Positions 1 through 14,299 of a stretch of 64,000 nt of DNA are shown in pieces. Source of the stretch: Daphnia pulex (lineage: Eukaryota; Arthropoda; Branchiopoda; Diplostraca; Daphniidae); contig NC_060028.1 of assembly GCF_021134715.1 (NCBI RefSeq), forward strand, positions 8,593,482 through 8,657,481, written 5' to 3'. A program made the position numbers and the translations under genes. Below the pieces are notes generated by a model. It made no database searches. It was not told the DNA's origin and worked only from the letters and a program-made list of their open reading frames with translations. Every line of letters starts with the position of its first letter. The first letter of the stretch is position 1.

Positions 1-3000
1 CGAGTTTTAGGAGCGAAAAAAAAAATCAATTCGTCTGAATTGTCTCTTGATCAAAGCGTGTACAGGGTTTCTACTAAATAATCATCAATGATGAAAAGAA
101 GAAGAAAAGCGAGAGAAAATGCTCCGTTCTTGTCATTTTTTTCATTCCCCCCGGCTTTTCTTGTTTTTGTTTGTTTTTTGGGCAGCCTTTGACGTCGAGT
201 TTTTGATTGGCTGCCAAAGGATGAGTGCACATCTCGTTCATGCAAGTTTTTTCTCATTTCTCGTTTATTTGAATGCGCATACCCGCATCGAAGAAATAAT
301 ATAAAAAGGGAGAGTGTAGCAGCTAGATGTTACCCAGAGATATCAGCTATTTATAATATAATATAATAATATAAATATGAGATGATGAAGAAAGTTTCGT
401 TTCTACTTTTTCATGGCGTCGCCATGGTGACTCTTTTGAATTTCACGTCGGTGACTGGAGATCTCTTTTCCCGCAGTGGCGTCTAATTGAGGGAGTGAGC
501 GGATAAACAGGCCCCCACCGAAACGGTAAAAGCGGCGCCCGTCTATAATATTTCGACGACGTTTTCTTTTCTTTTCTATTCATTCACGTCTTCTTGATCT
601 TCCACATTTGTTTGATTTCCCTATCATTTACCTCGATTTCATTCTCTTTCTATTTCGTCGCCACTACAAAGAGCCACCACGAAAAAGACAAGTTTGTTTT
701 CTTGTCTTCAAAGTTGTCGGTGCGTTTGGCTATCAGACCGGGTGACGTATTACGCAACTCGTTTGTTATAAATTGGATTCTTTTTTGTTTTGTTTTGTTT
801 TTGTTTGGTCGCACTCTGGGACCGATGCCTGGCTTTGTAACTTTGTTGCGGCCAAAAGTTTTGCAATGCCCTTTGCCAAAGGAAAACAAATTTGCCAGTG
901 TTTTGAAGAAAGTCAGAAAAAGGGCCACCAACCGCGTTTGGATTCCGAGTCATTGAGTTAATTAAGGATTCGGGCCGCCTAGTGAAGATTAACGACACGT
1001 GCAATCACGAGTCATACTCGTCTGGCGGGCGGCAGTGAAATGAGCCAATAAAACTGGGAGTCGGATATCGTCAATCAGCTAAGGTCTCAGGCCCATGCAG
1101 GAAACGTAATAAATATTATTATTACAGTCGCCTACTGCTTCACTTATTCAAGGAGGCCCCCCCCCCTTCCCGTAATGGACTATTTAGCTCCTAGGAGCGC
1201 ACAAAGTACTCAGCCAGAGGACCTTTCACTCGAGCTTGGCTGTGTGGCGATGTGATGCGACGTGATCCAATACTCGCAGCTTTTGGATGGAGGCCAATCA
1301 CATTTTTCATTACGTCAAATGGGCCCAGCCTAAATACAACAGCCCAGTGCGTCCCACACGCTTATAGATTCTCATCTTTTATCCGTGAAAAAAAAGGGGG
1401 GGGGGCGTCTTTTTATTTTTGTTTTTGCTTCCATCGGGAATATGCGAAGGCGAGGCCCTCCGGCGAGGGAGTATCAGCATTTAATAAATAAATATTATTC
1501 CCTCTTGTCTTCCAAGAGGGTCCTGGGGGAGTTTATTAGGACCGTTTTTTTTTATTTTCGGACAATTTGGGGGTTTCGTACAAAATTTTACTTTGATCTT
1601 GTCTGTTTTGGGTGGGCTTAATCCAAGTTGTTGGGAGACGAACAATTTGATGTGGAAATATAGTCCCGATTCGTTCAGCGGAAGTAAGAATTTAAGGTGG
1701 GGGTGTCGATTTTGAATAAATTCTAATCGATATCTTAAGTATTGCTAATTAGACGATAAGTGTCGTCTGCTTTACTTTTCGTTTACAAGTAAAGCATGAT
1801 GAAGAGAAGCAATACAAGTTTTGAAAAAGGGACTAACATTTCAAAGAACAACGGAACGATAACTTTTCTGGACGTGGATGCACGGAAATGAAATTACAAA
1901 AAAATTGGTCATCGTTATGTGAACTTTGCTGTCGCAGCTTTTCATGCTCTCCACTCTATGCTGTTTGGCGGGTAAAGGCTCAGAATAAAAATGGGATGAC
2001 CGACTTTGGGAGCTTAAATAGAAGAGTTAAACGTGTTCCAGGTTTCTGAATTGTTACTTCCTCACTACTGTTAGCATTATTTATCCACTTTAAAAACCTT
2101 TCCTCTTTGCAGATTTGAGGCCTGAGCCAGCCATCGTAACAGTAGCAAAGTTTTGCTTGTGCTGGACCTTCAGTCATATGATTTGACTGTAGACCTCCTG
2201 TCATCAGGAACAATCACAGTATCATCACATAGGTAATAACTTTTGTTACTTTTATTGACCTGCATGTGACATGCCAAATTTTGCACGATGATGCATGACT
2301 TGCTTAAATGCAACTGCATTTACTGGTGTATTTCATGGAAACCTTCAATTACCCTCTTTACTAACAATTAGGGTATACCACGTTCTGGTTTACAACTGTT
2401 GTCTTGTTTTCAACATTCTTCCTTTTTATTGTTTCTTTAAATATTTTTCGTAACTCATTGTTGACATTTTTTATACAGCATCCTCTTTAATTGGACAAAC
2501 TTCCAGTGTCGACTGAGTTAAGGATCTCTTCAATTTCCCTTTTCTTTCAATGTCCTCGTGTACGCCCCTGCGAGTTTGGGTGTCTAATCACGAGGACTCT
2601 GTTTTACCTATCCCTCGTCTGCTGGTGGATTCAACTTTTCTGTGGATGGATGGAGCACCTGGATGTGGATGCCTGGCTGTATTTCCCAGTCTTCAAGGTA
2701 GGACAAATTCATTTCTATCTTTCCTTTCTAACTATTGAGTGGGGTTTATTATAACTCGTTGCGGAGTACGATTACTCCTGAGCCATGCAGTTGGTTGAAC
2801 CTGTTTCATTTTGCTGTTTTTGTCTTGTTTTCTCAGTCAGGGTTCATTAAATAGCTCACGTGTAGAACCACTGCAGATCAGGCCTGTTTTGTACCTCACA
2901 ACTTTGTCTGTGGGTAAACAATCAAATTCAGAAATATTTGAACTTGAAACAGTTGAAGCAAAGTGAAACTTTGCTAACAATTTTTCCCACCGGGTATTGC

Positions 3001-6000
3001 CGCACCACTGGCACTTCCTGGTTGATGCAGACGCGTACTTTGAAATATCAGGCCTTTTTAACGAGAAACAACAATCAGGAGATGGAACAAATAAGACTAT
3101 TACCAGGGTCTTGTGCTTACAGATAAAAAGCCATGCCAGTTTTAATTAGCTTGATGAACATGTCTCTCTCTCTCTCTCTCTGCGCTTGTTGGCCTCTTGC
3201 ATCATCCCTCCCGTAGTAGTATAGACAGCGGAGCTCTACTCATTGGAAGTAAATATATAAGGCCCGACAGAGACAGAGAGGATGAGGCCACATCATCACG
3301 TTAAAGGAAAAGAAGAAGTAGACGAAGCAAAGAGCAGAGTTGATCAGGCAAGAGCTTTTCTCCTCTATCCCCCCACCACCACCACCAAACAAAAGAGCCG
3401 TGCCATCCTATCCATCGCGTCCTATCCCAAGTTCATCATTTGGCACTAGGAAAAGGAGCTCTCCTCCGCACAAGTTTTGGGCACATCCGCCAGAGAAAGA
3501 AGAGAGGGAGATGTTCACGGGGGAAAAGACGGAAAGAGGAAACAAAAAAATAAGAGTGAATAGCGTCTAGTAGCGGTGCTTGGAAATATATAGGAGGGGG
3601 GAAGATGGGTCGTATCATCCGTGATGGGCGCTGTGTGATTATACCGACGACGACGACGTCGTAATCCTTTAGCAACAGTAGCCAGTAAGAAACAGTTGCT
3701 GCTGCTGCTGTTCTGTCCGGTTTTTGTGGCGGGTCGTCACCCGATATCCTCAAGTCAGACCGCCGCAGCGGACCGCAAAGAAGATGATACGCTCTCTCTC
3801 TCTCTCCATGTCTCGGAGACTGTGTGTCTCTCTGCTCTTGGGTCGTTGAGCCAAATCGATGACTTCATCATCGTGTCCCGCCGTCAAAAATCATGTCGCA
3901 GATATGTAGAAGACGTCGTCGTCGCTCGGGGCCACTACTACTATAATACGACCCAACTTAGAACTCATCAGCAGCAGCTATTAACTTGATAGGGTGGCAG
4001 TAAATTTTGATGTTTTCAAGAGGGGGACAACCCAGCAGACTTGGAGGTTTTATATAGCTGTCAAACATATAAACATGATGAGCTATTCAATTAGAATCCA
4101 TTAGCCGACTGGAGCGTGTGCATGTCTGAAGAAGAAGAATAAATAAAACCCCAGCGGAATTGAAAGTCTCGTCTGCATATAAATCAGTTTTGCATGAAAT
4201 GCCATTCCGCCCAAATACGATTGCCTCTCGTTGATCTCTTTTCCGAACCGACTAATGTTTATTTCTCCCCCCGTTATTTTTTTAATGGTCAATAACCAAC
4301 TTATTGTCTGTTTTTTTTTTTTGTTTTTTTTTTTTCCGGCCGATTACGTTGTAACGCAAAGGGGGCAAAGAGGCCGTAACATAACGTTAGCAAATTGTTC
4401 AGCTAAATATATGCGGAGAAATGCCATGAGAAAATCTGATTCTCTCTATTCCATCTCGCGTGTGTGTTTATTTTGGGAGAGGTTCATACACGAGCAGTGT
4501 GTGTAGTGTGCATATCAGTTGACCAATTAGGCTGCTACTGGCTGCCGACGTGTAGAAAGAAGGAAACTTCTTCCAACTACTCTTCAACGTCACTCGGTAT
4601 ATAACAGAGTGGATCGTCTTTCTAAGCTCAGCTCGGAGACTAGTTGAACGTCGTCACAGCTAGGCTGCATCCATTTAACTCGTGTAAATCTTTCAAGGGT
4701 TTTTCACTTTTTTTTCCGTCTGACAATCTTCATTTCTTGTTGTTTGTTTGGTCTCTAAGGAACTGAGATACTCAATGTGAGTGACGCAGGGCCTTAACGG
4801 CAAGCCCCAGTTTAGTAGGCCAGGAAATTCAATTGAAAATGTATGATCGTATCTTCTAATGGGGAAAAGTTGTAGGTTGGTACGGTACAGAACCCACAGT
4901 CTCATCAATGTTTCAGAGGACGCCAACTTCATTATGTATACATATACACAGTGCACATAAGCACATTGTGGAAGACTGGATTTAAATGCACACTACGCAG
5001 CAGGTTATACTCTCCGAAGTTTTGCTGCTGTACATCCAAACAAATTAGCTTTTCCTTTAAAAGTGGCATCGTTTACTCTATACGCTTGTAATGAATTCTC
5101 GATAATTCTTTAGCGAAGCGCAGGCAAAAGTGAGCTCTTCCTCTAACAATTAGCATTTCCCGAAAATCAGGTAAATATTGAACTTTTAACAATTTGAGTT
5201 TGTTGAGAACTTCCCAAACTTTTTACGTCATTTTAAAAATTGAAAAAAAAAGTTTTCCCGCTTTTTCTCATTTTTTGTTTCTTTTTGAAATCTTGACTCG
5301 TCCTTGATGTACCCGCTACATCATTCCGGATGCTTAGATATCCAGAATCTTTTGCCGTTCCTTTTTGACAGCATTCACCTTGACCGCCCCCCCACACAAA
5401 AATGCCAAGTTATTGGCGAGCGCCGTAAGTTAGTCAACTAGAGAAAAAGGAAAAGAAAAGAAAAAGGGAGTAAATATTATTTCGCCGTTGAGCAATTAAC
5501 ATTTGTAGCCCCCCATCGTCATCACTAAACTGCTGATGTGTGGGTCGAGGTGGAATGACGAGCCAAAACGCTTGGCTGGCGCTCGATGTGCGGATGAGAC
5601 GGCCAGAATAGTCGGTGACGTCTTTCGTCTTCATTAGCGGTTGGTTCGTTGCCGCACGGGGGCGGATGGCAAGGCAAAGAGATAGAAACAAAACAACGAA
5701 ATTATTATACCAACAAACAACCCCGCAAAAAAAAAATGAATACACGCACGTCGCGACGGCCACCGTTTTGGCTCGACAGTAGCTTTTCTGTGTGTGTGTG
5801 TGTGTGTGGATATGGTCTATTATACACGCCCCATCGTGACTGAATGCGGAAGCGATTTGGGGACTCGGAATTCCTACGCAACGAGTGGGCATGGAACGAG
5901 TAGCCTTGGGCAAGCGTACAGCAGAGATGATGAGACATTTGACAAAGTCTACGTGGATCCAATTAGACCTGGCTGCTGTATATCCATCGGGTATTGTTGT

Positions 6001-9000
6001 GTACAGTCACTTTGCAGCGGAGGTGATACGATCCCTACAGCACATCCATCAAGTCCTATATACTATGCGATGGCTAAAATAATCTAATTGCTCGTATCTT
6101 CACTTGAAAGTTGTTTTAAGTGACTGGCAGCTCTCCGTTTCGCTATAGGCAACGTAAAGGTCCCTCCCCCTCTTCCAGCTGGCAGCTGAACAACCGACTC
6201 TGTTTGCGTCTCGCCCTTGTTATAAGTTTATGGACAGTGGGTCATCTTCTGCCAAGCCAAACAAAGAAAATCCCTGCTCGTGCTCTACATATCTATTGAT
6301 TTACGTCATTACGCAATGACGAATTCATAGAGAATAAACCGCACATGCGAGGAGGGACATGGTCAAAAGAGTTTTTCGCTTGGATAATCTTCAAAGTTTA
6401 TCGTTTGCGCATGAGCTTTAGCCGTCGTCGCAACACGCCAAGTTCTCCGGCTCCTAATTATTATTATAGACCGCGGTGGATGGGGGAGAAGTTGTCGTTA
6501 AATCCAGGTGAAACTTTTTTTTGGGGGGAGGTTTCTCGACAGCCACTTTTGCCGACGAACAAACCGAGTTTTTAATATTACACAACGGTCGCCGTTGATT
6601 AAAATTATACCGTGAAAGCGGCTGAAAAAAAAAAGTTTGGTACCGAAACGTAATCCAATGCGAATCATTTATTACGACCGTGGTTCTTTGTATAAAGTTG
6701 TCTTGTTTTTATGATGACAAAAGAAGTTTTCTCGGCTGGCGAACACTTCCTTCCGGCCTTGCTCCTTGCAGCTACTAAGGAAATGCCAGAAGACAACGAA
6801 ATTATTCATTATGTGTCTAGTTTTGGCGAAGCATCAGCAGCAGAGCGCTGGGATCGCGATCCATACACACGTGGCGGATATGTACAGAATCCCAGAACAA
6901 TTTCCCAGAGTTTACCTATGGAGTACACGTTCCCTGGCCGCCCGCCCCCAGTTGCATTATTGTAATTTGTACTTGAGGAGAGCCCTATGATGTCCCAAAA
7001 TTTGATGTTGCTGAGTTATACAATGAAAAGGGAGAATGGCATCAGCAGAGAATGAGATTATTATTGTTATGTGTGGCCTCCTTGATGTAATGGAAAAGAT
7101 ATACACACACACACACACACGGAGTAGCAGAGGGGGTGGGTTGTGTACATACTCTCCTTTAGGCCGGCCTATTAGTTGTGTGTCCGCTCTCCTTTGAATT
7201 CAAACGAAGTCAGATTGGATGGCAACGCCCACTCACTAGGCCAGGAACCTTCAACGACAAGAGACTCTTGTTGTCTATTCAAGATGACAGTGTAATCCTG
7301 ATGCGCCTCTTTCTATGTTCCTAAAACAAACATAATAAGAGAGAAAATTGAAGAAATGGAGAAGGAGCTGCTCGAGAGTTTTGTTTTTCCACTCTCTGGT
7401 ACTTGTGTTACACTCGATGTAAAACTCTTGAATCGGTTGACGTGTGCGTAGCAATCACGACGGCAAATGTCTGACGAAAACAGTGGCTTACGCAGATCGT
7501 GTAACTCGATGCTAATGATGCAAACGATATCCAAAAATGGAGCAACGTTTCGTCTCTGATTCAATATTTATTGTTGACATCGTTATCAGACGCGTTGTTC
7601 CAACCTGTTTGGGTGTTATTCACAAGTCATACGTGGAAGGATCCCCCCCCCTACCATTTATCGGTGAAAATCGTCAACCGTTTCCAGTGACATCCAATAA
7701 CGATCGGCTTACACGGAGGCTAATTATTACCTGCACGCGCCTACACGTACGAAATATAGGCGAAACATTTGAATTTCTATTATTCCTTTTCCCTTTTTTT
7801 TTTGTTTTTTTCTATTTGAAATAATTACTTGTTATGTAGTTAAACAGAGCATCTGCTGGGATACAGCTGAGAACTCTACATGGGAACTTGGATGTGCAAC
7901 TTATCCGGTACTCCCCTGAAGTTTCGGTTAATACGACGCATTTTTTTTTTTAAACAATTGGTCGCTTGTTTTGCTGATTTCCTATCCCTTTAGACACGCT
8001 TGTTTTCCTCCAAAATGTGTCTGGCGAGAGTATTTTTACAAGACAAGTCCAGCGTGACAAATGTGTACGTTTCCGTCGCTGGAATCCCGAATGTCCAGCA
8101 GTTATCGATTTCGACGTGTGCAAAAGTGTATTCCTTTCCGATATGATTTCTGTATTTCTTTTGCTTCGTGATCCTGGCATCTTATTCTGCGCTGTTCTTC
8201 TCTTTACGTAATATCAATAAGATCCCTCACGCTCCTTCTTCTTGTCTTCCAGCTGACGGTGCAGCGCCGGAGCAGCAGACCGAGTCTATTTGAGATCGTT
8301 GATATGATTTATGTATTAGATCCTTTTTTTTTATTTTATTTTCTTTTCTCTCTTGTTCGCCCTTTTACAGGCCGTGTATCACTCGATACATAGACGGGCC
8401 AAAGACTAGGCCGATTGTATGTTTTAGAAATGAACTCGCACGGTTCAATCACTTTTCACTCTCTTGTGAGATCCGAACCCGTCGGTGAGAGCGTCGATTT
8501 TATGTTTTTCTCTCGTCTTTTGAGTCGACATGCACCGCTCGATTCCCCTCCAACTTGAAATGGACAAATACGTGAACGTGACGTGTCCGACTTGTCCGCC
8601 ATCGACTGTCAAAGAGAAACGGTCGAAATGCGCCATTTGGAATCCGTGCAAATCTCCGGCTGTCGACGTTCTTATTCGTCCGGCCTTTTTTTTTTTTTTT
8701 CGAAAAAAACCAAACGTGAGTGAGCCCAGTTGGCAGCCACCAACCAAGGCCGCGTATGTTGGGTTGCATTGTATTCGACATGTTGAACGAAGCTTCCAGT
8801 TGCTACACACTCGAAAACATCTATAAATATCTGGCGCCCCGCTCCCGCCATTCCCGCCGATCCCGCGAGATTCACTCTGCGCAAAAAAGCGATGGGGGCG
8901 GGTTGCGGGGACTTGGAACAAACCTAATGGCCTTCGCACGCACATCAGGATGTGCTCCTGCTCCCGAGGGAGAGGTATGCGGTGTCGACTTGGCTGGCTG

Positions 9001-11468
9001 GCGTTCAATTCCCATCCGCGCGATGCCAGTTTTTCTCTTTGACGTTTTGTGCCTCCAAATTATTTTTTCCGGCTGCGATTATTGGCCGTGAAAAAGAGCC
9101 AAGTGAAACACCGGGCCCATGTAGAGAGAGAGAGAGCGACAAGGGCAAGGTGGCGCGCTTCATTTGTTTGCTATAAATACGCTTTTCTGGCGGCGGTGGG
9201 TATATGAATTGCGCCAGTCGGGAATGTCACGTAGACGCGCCGCCTTCGTGCACTCCCGTCGGCGCTCTCAACCCCCCTCGCCCCTCCCGTCCTCAACCCC
9301 CCCCCGTCCTCAAGTCAAAAGATTCCGCCAGGCGGCCCTTATAGGAGAAGAAGATGTGTACTATACTATTATTCAAATAATATAGTGTATAATATCATCG
9401 TGAGTGTAAAACCGAAAGGCCGTGTGGTACGAGATGCAAAGTCGAAAAAGAGAAAAAACGTGAAAGAACAAAAGGAGAAATGGAAGAAATGCTGGGGCGT
9501 TTTGCGCGCGTGATTTCTCACGCAACGTGATGAAACAGGGAAACGGAGCGAGCGGGATCGCACAGCTGTGCCGGAGATAGTGTAGCAGCAGCAGCAGCAC
9601 ACACACACACAAAGGAGGTGGTGGTGGGAGGCAAAAGAAGAAATGGACGAGCGCGACACACTTGACGTCATCAGAGATTGATTACAATGCAAGGCATTCA
9701 GTCTTCCTGTTAACCCTTAACTCTTTTCTCCATCTCTCTCTTTTTCTTCCGCTTCTCTCTCCTCTGACGATTTGATTTTCTTTTTTTCGAGTGCGATTGC
9801 CCGCGGGAAAAAAAGCTGGGTAGGGAACCGGGATGTTGCAGACGAACCATCCGTGTCGTCGCCCGAGACTATCATGCAAATTTGTTTGATCTATTGAGTA
9901 GAAGGAAACCCGGCAGCGGCAAGTTATATAGAGACGACAGCTTTTGATGTGCATTTTGATGCTGGTGATTTTGTGTTTATTCCCGAAAATGGGAATCACG
10001 GCAAAAGGTCGCCGCCAGTAACTAGGATCGACGTTATTAGTGCACGGGATTGTTGCGTGGCTGATTTGAGTGCGGGAGAATCAAACTCCCCACTCCCCCT
10101 AGATCCCCCCTAGACACGTACGCACGTACAAAACTGGCTCATTAGATTTGCATATATGTGCTGTGTTTCATTGTACCTCTCGCCTTCGGGAGCGTGATGA
10201 TCTTTTTTTGATCATCGTTCAACGATGTATATTCCCCTCCGCCAATCCGTTATGAGAGGGGCGGAATCCGAGCGGAAATTCGGTACACTCCGCATCCACT
10301 ACTTATGGAAGCATATCCTGCAGTGTACATATGTACATGTGCGTGACGGATGGGGCGGAATCATCATCATCATCATCATCCGATTTGCGGATCTAATATG
10401 CCAACAGCGTAATATATCGCTCTCTGCTGATGCCCGTCTCGCTTGAGATGATCAATCGCATCCGGATTTAATTGGATTCGTATGTATATACATGTCTGGA
10501 TGTCTTCCAGTTGGGGGGAGTGGTCAGCGTCCGGTTGGCCCTTTTTTTTTCTTCCGTCTCGACCATTTACTTACGTAAAATAACAACATTCACCAAACGC
10601 CATCAAGTCGTGGTGGAAATTAAAAGTTTCCCGTCGAAAGTTTGTATTTCCCGCATTTTTAAATTGACCACAATCGTGTCACAAATTGGCTCTAGAAAAT
10701 TTACATCCACAGTTGTCTTCACTTGATTTTTCCATTGCGCAGGCTCTATCATCAAAAACTATTGCAAATCAAAGTAGTATTCCACATTACGTAGTATTAC
10801 ACGTGTGTAGATAAAAATTGTGATTAATATGGAGACAGACAGACAGCGAGAGACAGCGAGCGAGAGGCTTTCATGCACAACTGGAGGGATTTTCCTTCGG
10901 AGGGATGAAGTTATTGAAGTGACGCTTCGCTTGGAGCGGACAAGGGCTGGCCAGGAGCGAGAGAATTTATATGAAACTTTTTCGGGAGAGAAAGGCGTGG
11001 GAAACAATGCAGGACATGACAGAAAAGAGAATATAATATCCATGCAAAGGATTATTGTGTGAAATTCTGACGAATTTTTCAGGATTTACACAAACATAAA
11101 AAAATAACAACCACAAAAAGACACATTTTCCTCCCCAAAAAACAAACAAATTAAGCAGCTTTTTTAATGTAGAATATAAGAAAATGTCAACACGACAAGT
11201 TATAAAGGGGGGGGGGACTCGTCCATTCTGAAAATTTTAGCCCAATTGCTCCCAATCGATTGTCCTCTTTTGTAATTTCAAAATTAATAATAATTATTTT
11301 TTGTTTCATATTTTTCTTTTTACTTGGCCTTTTTAAAAATGTATTCATCATAATATAATACGTATAATAATATATAACCTACTATATGTTCGAATAGAAA
11401 TTGTCCTTATTGTTTTTGTCTTTGATGTTATATTTTTTAAAAAATGGTGTTGTTTTGTTTGTTTTTTT
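1..11468. other. Long region without a supportable protein gene
   Basis: No open frame here resembles a known protein, and most long frames are low-complexity or are open on both strands. The region holds many simple repeats: CT near 3165-3180, TG near 5791-5809, CA near 7092-7120, ATC near 10361-10380, and several poly-T, poly-C and poly-G runs. TATA-like words occur near 301, 3254, 4597, 8823 and 9172, but none leads to a convincing first exon. Three exon-like blocks between 2113 and 2913 are listed separately. The stretch may be intron or regulatory DNA of a gene lying to the left of the window. Confidence 0.5.
2113..2913 (+). ncRNA. Possible spliced non-coding transcript or UTR exons
   Basis: Three consecutive blocks have good splice borders on the plus strand. 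2113-2232 is preceded by CCTCTTTGCAG and followed by GTAATA. 2479-2697 is preceded by TTTTTTATACAG and followed by GTAGGA. 2837-2913 is preceded by TTTTCTCAG and followed by GTAAAC. No shared open reading frame runs through them, so if transcribed they would be UTR or long non-coding RNA. This rests only on splice-site quality and could be chance. Confidence 0.2.
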
Positions 11469-14059
11469 TCATTCTTGCAGGTTATCGAGCAGGTGCTGAT
11501 TGGGATCGAAGACAATGGGCAGTAATTTGACAATTTCCTCTATGGGTTTGGCTAATGTGATTTCCGTGTCTTCATCGCGCCTCTGTTGTTCGGGATTCGC
11601 CAGCATTGTCGTCCGGTTAACAGGTTAGTTGTTGTTGTTTTTTTTTCGTTTTTTGTTGTTTTTGTTGTGTTCGCGTGTTGCCGTTGTTTCCATTGTTTGC
11701 GGGCAGGGTTTTTTTTTTTCGAGAGTTGAATGTAACGAACGACCAGCCGCGCGCCCGTGAGGGAATAAGAACAAATCACGGAACCACCGAACGGGAACCC
11801 AACGGCACACCAAGTCGGCAAAACCGCAGGGGAAATATCCAAGTTTGGTTGAAGACGTTCGTTCGGTTTCCCCCAGGTGGGAAGGTAAAAAGAAAAATCA
11901 AAAAAAGGAACAAGTCCATTAATTAGCGCCCCAAAAAGAAAGTGGAACTGACGTCAAATGCGTTGTATAGGCTAAGATATACAAGTTCGTTAATGATAAT
12001 AACCCTTCGGATAATAATTAATTAGCGAAAGAAAAGTATAAAGAATTCCCGCGAGGAGTAGGGGAAAAAAAAGAAAACAGAAAACAAGAAGAAAAGTTTG
12101 CCCCGTACCTGATAGAGCATTTCGCCCTCGAAGGAGACGAATCCGTGTTTACGTGCACTCAGCAGGTTACCCACGCACTTGTCCGAGATCGTGTTGTAGA
12201 TCTGCAGCATTCAAACCGTTATTTTTATTTAGACAATTTTCGTATTTTTCTCGGAAGAATGAAGTTCCCCCTCTCTTTGTGTATTTGTGTCGTAAATTTG
12301 TAATAATGACTAAAAGAGTACAAAAGTCTCACGTTAAAGAGATCGCCGAAGCGGATGATGGCCGTTCCGTCGGGAAATCTGTAGCCGCAGTCGTAAATTG
12401 TCTCGCAAAGCGTCCGCCATTCTTTCCTCATGTGTTGGTTGGCTTTTTTACCTTTTATTTTTAAATATTTCGCAGAAGAAATAATTAACTAGTTTTAAAA
12501 AGCTCCCATTTTCAACAAAAAAAAAGGAAATTATTTCATTATTACCTCTTAATTCAGTCATGGATCCGGCCGGAGGTCTGCACTCCATCAGGGGAAAAAA
12601 AAGAAAATTATTTTTTTTTTAAATAAATAAATTAGAAAAATTGTTTTTTCACTCGTGTCCCCTTAATATTATAAGAATGCAACAAAAAGGCGAGAGAGGG
12701 CGGGCAGAAAGAATTTGATTTAAAAACAAAAAAACCAAAATGGAACGACGTCATTAGACCGGATGTTGGTGTGAGGACGGACGGACGGACGGATACTTCT
12801 GGAGCACGCGCGAAAAACAACAACAAGAAAAGGCGCAAAGGGAAAAATTCCTTGGCCGGGCCAATAATAAGTCGATTGGTATGCCACTGACGTCATACGG
12901 TCCCACACACACACACAACTTTTTTTTCGTTCGCCCTTTCACTCTCTTTCTCTCTCTCTCTAGTCCCGCAACAGGCACGCGCATTTATAGAATGGATGTA
13001 GAGCGACACAGACAGATGCTCCCCCTCTCTCTCTCTACGTGTGTCTGTATACACACAAAACAGAATGCTCTATTTCAAAAAGACAAGGAGGAAAAAATCC
13101 ATCGGCCTTTCCAACTTTTTCGACCGTTCATTGATGATTTTCCTCAACCAACTCTGTCCTCTTGCTGAACTTGACATTCGTTTTAATGAGAAATTATGAG
13201 ACGCATTGATTAGATTCACGATGAAACATAAAAAAATGGTGAAACTTATTCCAGACGGGCATTCCAGAAATGGGCGGACATATTTGGAATGGTACTGACG
13301 TAACCGGACGCATGTAGGTATAACCGGATGTTAAAGAACGCCTATCTGTATTTTTGTGCCATAATCTGTCTCTCTCCCCCCTCCATCCATCCATCCATCC
13401 AACAAAAGACTAAACACAAGAGTCTATCCGAAAATAGGCGTTTGTGTACTATGTGGTAGCTAGCAGTCGTAGTACCGTAGTAGTAGTCTAGGCCGTAGAT
13501 GTATACAAATTGATGTCAAGGTTATCCAAACCAACCCCGGCCGAAATGTAAAACAACAAAATCTGGGGAGCTGGGAGAGCACTTGCATGTCGTGCAGTGC
13601 GTGCCCCGACACAACAATAGTCACACCCCAACAATGTGAAAGTGTCTGGTCTGCAGAATAGTTTGGTGGCCGGGGAAAAAAAAAAAAACAATTTGGTTTT
13701 CAGCTGTTCAAAGAGTCAAAAATGATTCATTTGTCCAAACATGGGCACATTTTTTTTTTTTTTTACAAAGTTTTGTCTGACTTTGTATTACATTTGCTGA
13801 AATAACTTGTACGTAATAATATAGTGGTGAATATAGTGTAATACCGTCCGTAATTGGGGTCGTTGACGTCCAGTTTGGCGATTTGGTAGCCTTCGGGCCG
13901 CTCGACGTCTGAGAACGGATTCGACAGCTGTTTCTCGTGATGTTCGTGAAACTTTTTATTGAACATGGCCACCTTGTCGGATAGATCGGAACCGCGTCGC
14001 TGACGAGGAACCACCGGCGCTGCTGGAACAATATCAGCCGATTTCCTCCTTACCGACAT
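11469..14059 (-). CDS. ABRA: Actin-binding Rho-activating protein (ABRA/STARS-like, costars domain)
   Basis: Five exons on the minus strand encode about 187 residues: 13845-14059, 12546-12577, 12333-12442, 12109-12201 and 11469-11582; all phases join cleanly. The C-terminal half is a costars domain, including RFGDLF, SDKCVGNLL and ARKHGFVSFEGEMLYQ. Vertebrate ABRA has the matching FGDLF and ARKHGLVDFEGEMLWQ. Upstream, LSNPFSDVE followed by NDPNYGRP matches the linker just before the domain in ABRA. ABRA proteins bind actin and promote Rho/SRF signalling in muscle; the small ABRACL proteins have only the costars domain, so the NPF and YGRP segments favour ABRA. Unlike vertebrate ABRA (about 380 residues), this protein lacks the long N-terminal region and ends with about 25 extra residues after the domain. 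The start is the only methionine before the conserved segment. Confidence 0.9.
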
Positions 14060-14210
14060 GTTGTTTTTCTTTTCTTTTCTACTTTTTTGTTAAATTTGCT
14101 TTTCTCTTTTTTTTTTTTTCGTTGATTTCCAATTCGATTGAAAACTTGAAGGAAAAAAGTCGGCTCACGTTTGACTGGCTGAATTTGATTTCACTTTGAC
14201 TTTGATGCAC

Positions 14211-14283
14211 ACTGACACTGAACTAACGCTCAAAAGAAAAACTCGGATGACACCGTTGTGGTTGACAAGCAATTGACCAATGG
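14211..14283 (-). promoter_or_regulatory. Probable core promoter of the ABRA-like gene
   Basis: Read on the minus strand, a CCAAT-type word (CCATTGGTC, 14275-14283) lies about 60 bp upstream of two overlapping arthropod initiator words (TCAGTGTCAGT, 14211-14221). That places the start of transcription about 155 nt before the ATG. No TATA box is visible. The assignment is inferred from motifs and position only. Confidence 0.35.
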
Positions 14284-14299
14284 ATTTAAAAAAAATTTT

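Noticed and set aside
5434-5913. 159-codon minus-strand frame
   Set aside because: It is built on a TG/CA microsatellite and low-complexity runs (HTHTHTHT, FFLFFSFF) with no family resemblance.
6711-6990. Frames of 74-84 codons near a methionine-rich start
   Set aside because: Two overlapping frames of similar length, no conserved motif and no splice context.
8445-9091. Overlapping frames of 98-187 codons on both strands
   Set aside because: Open on both strands, contain poly-K/poly-F tracts from a homopolymer and match no protein I know.
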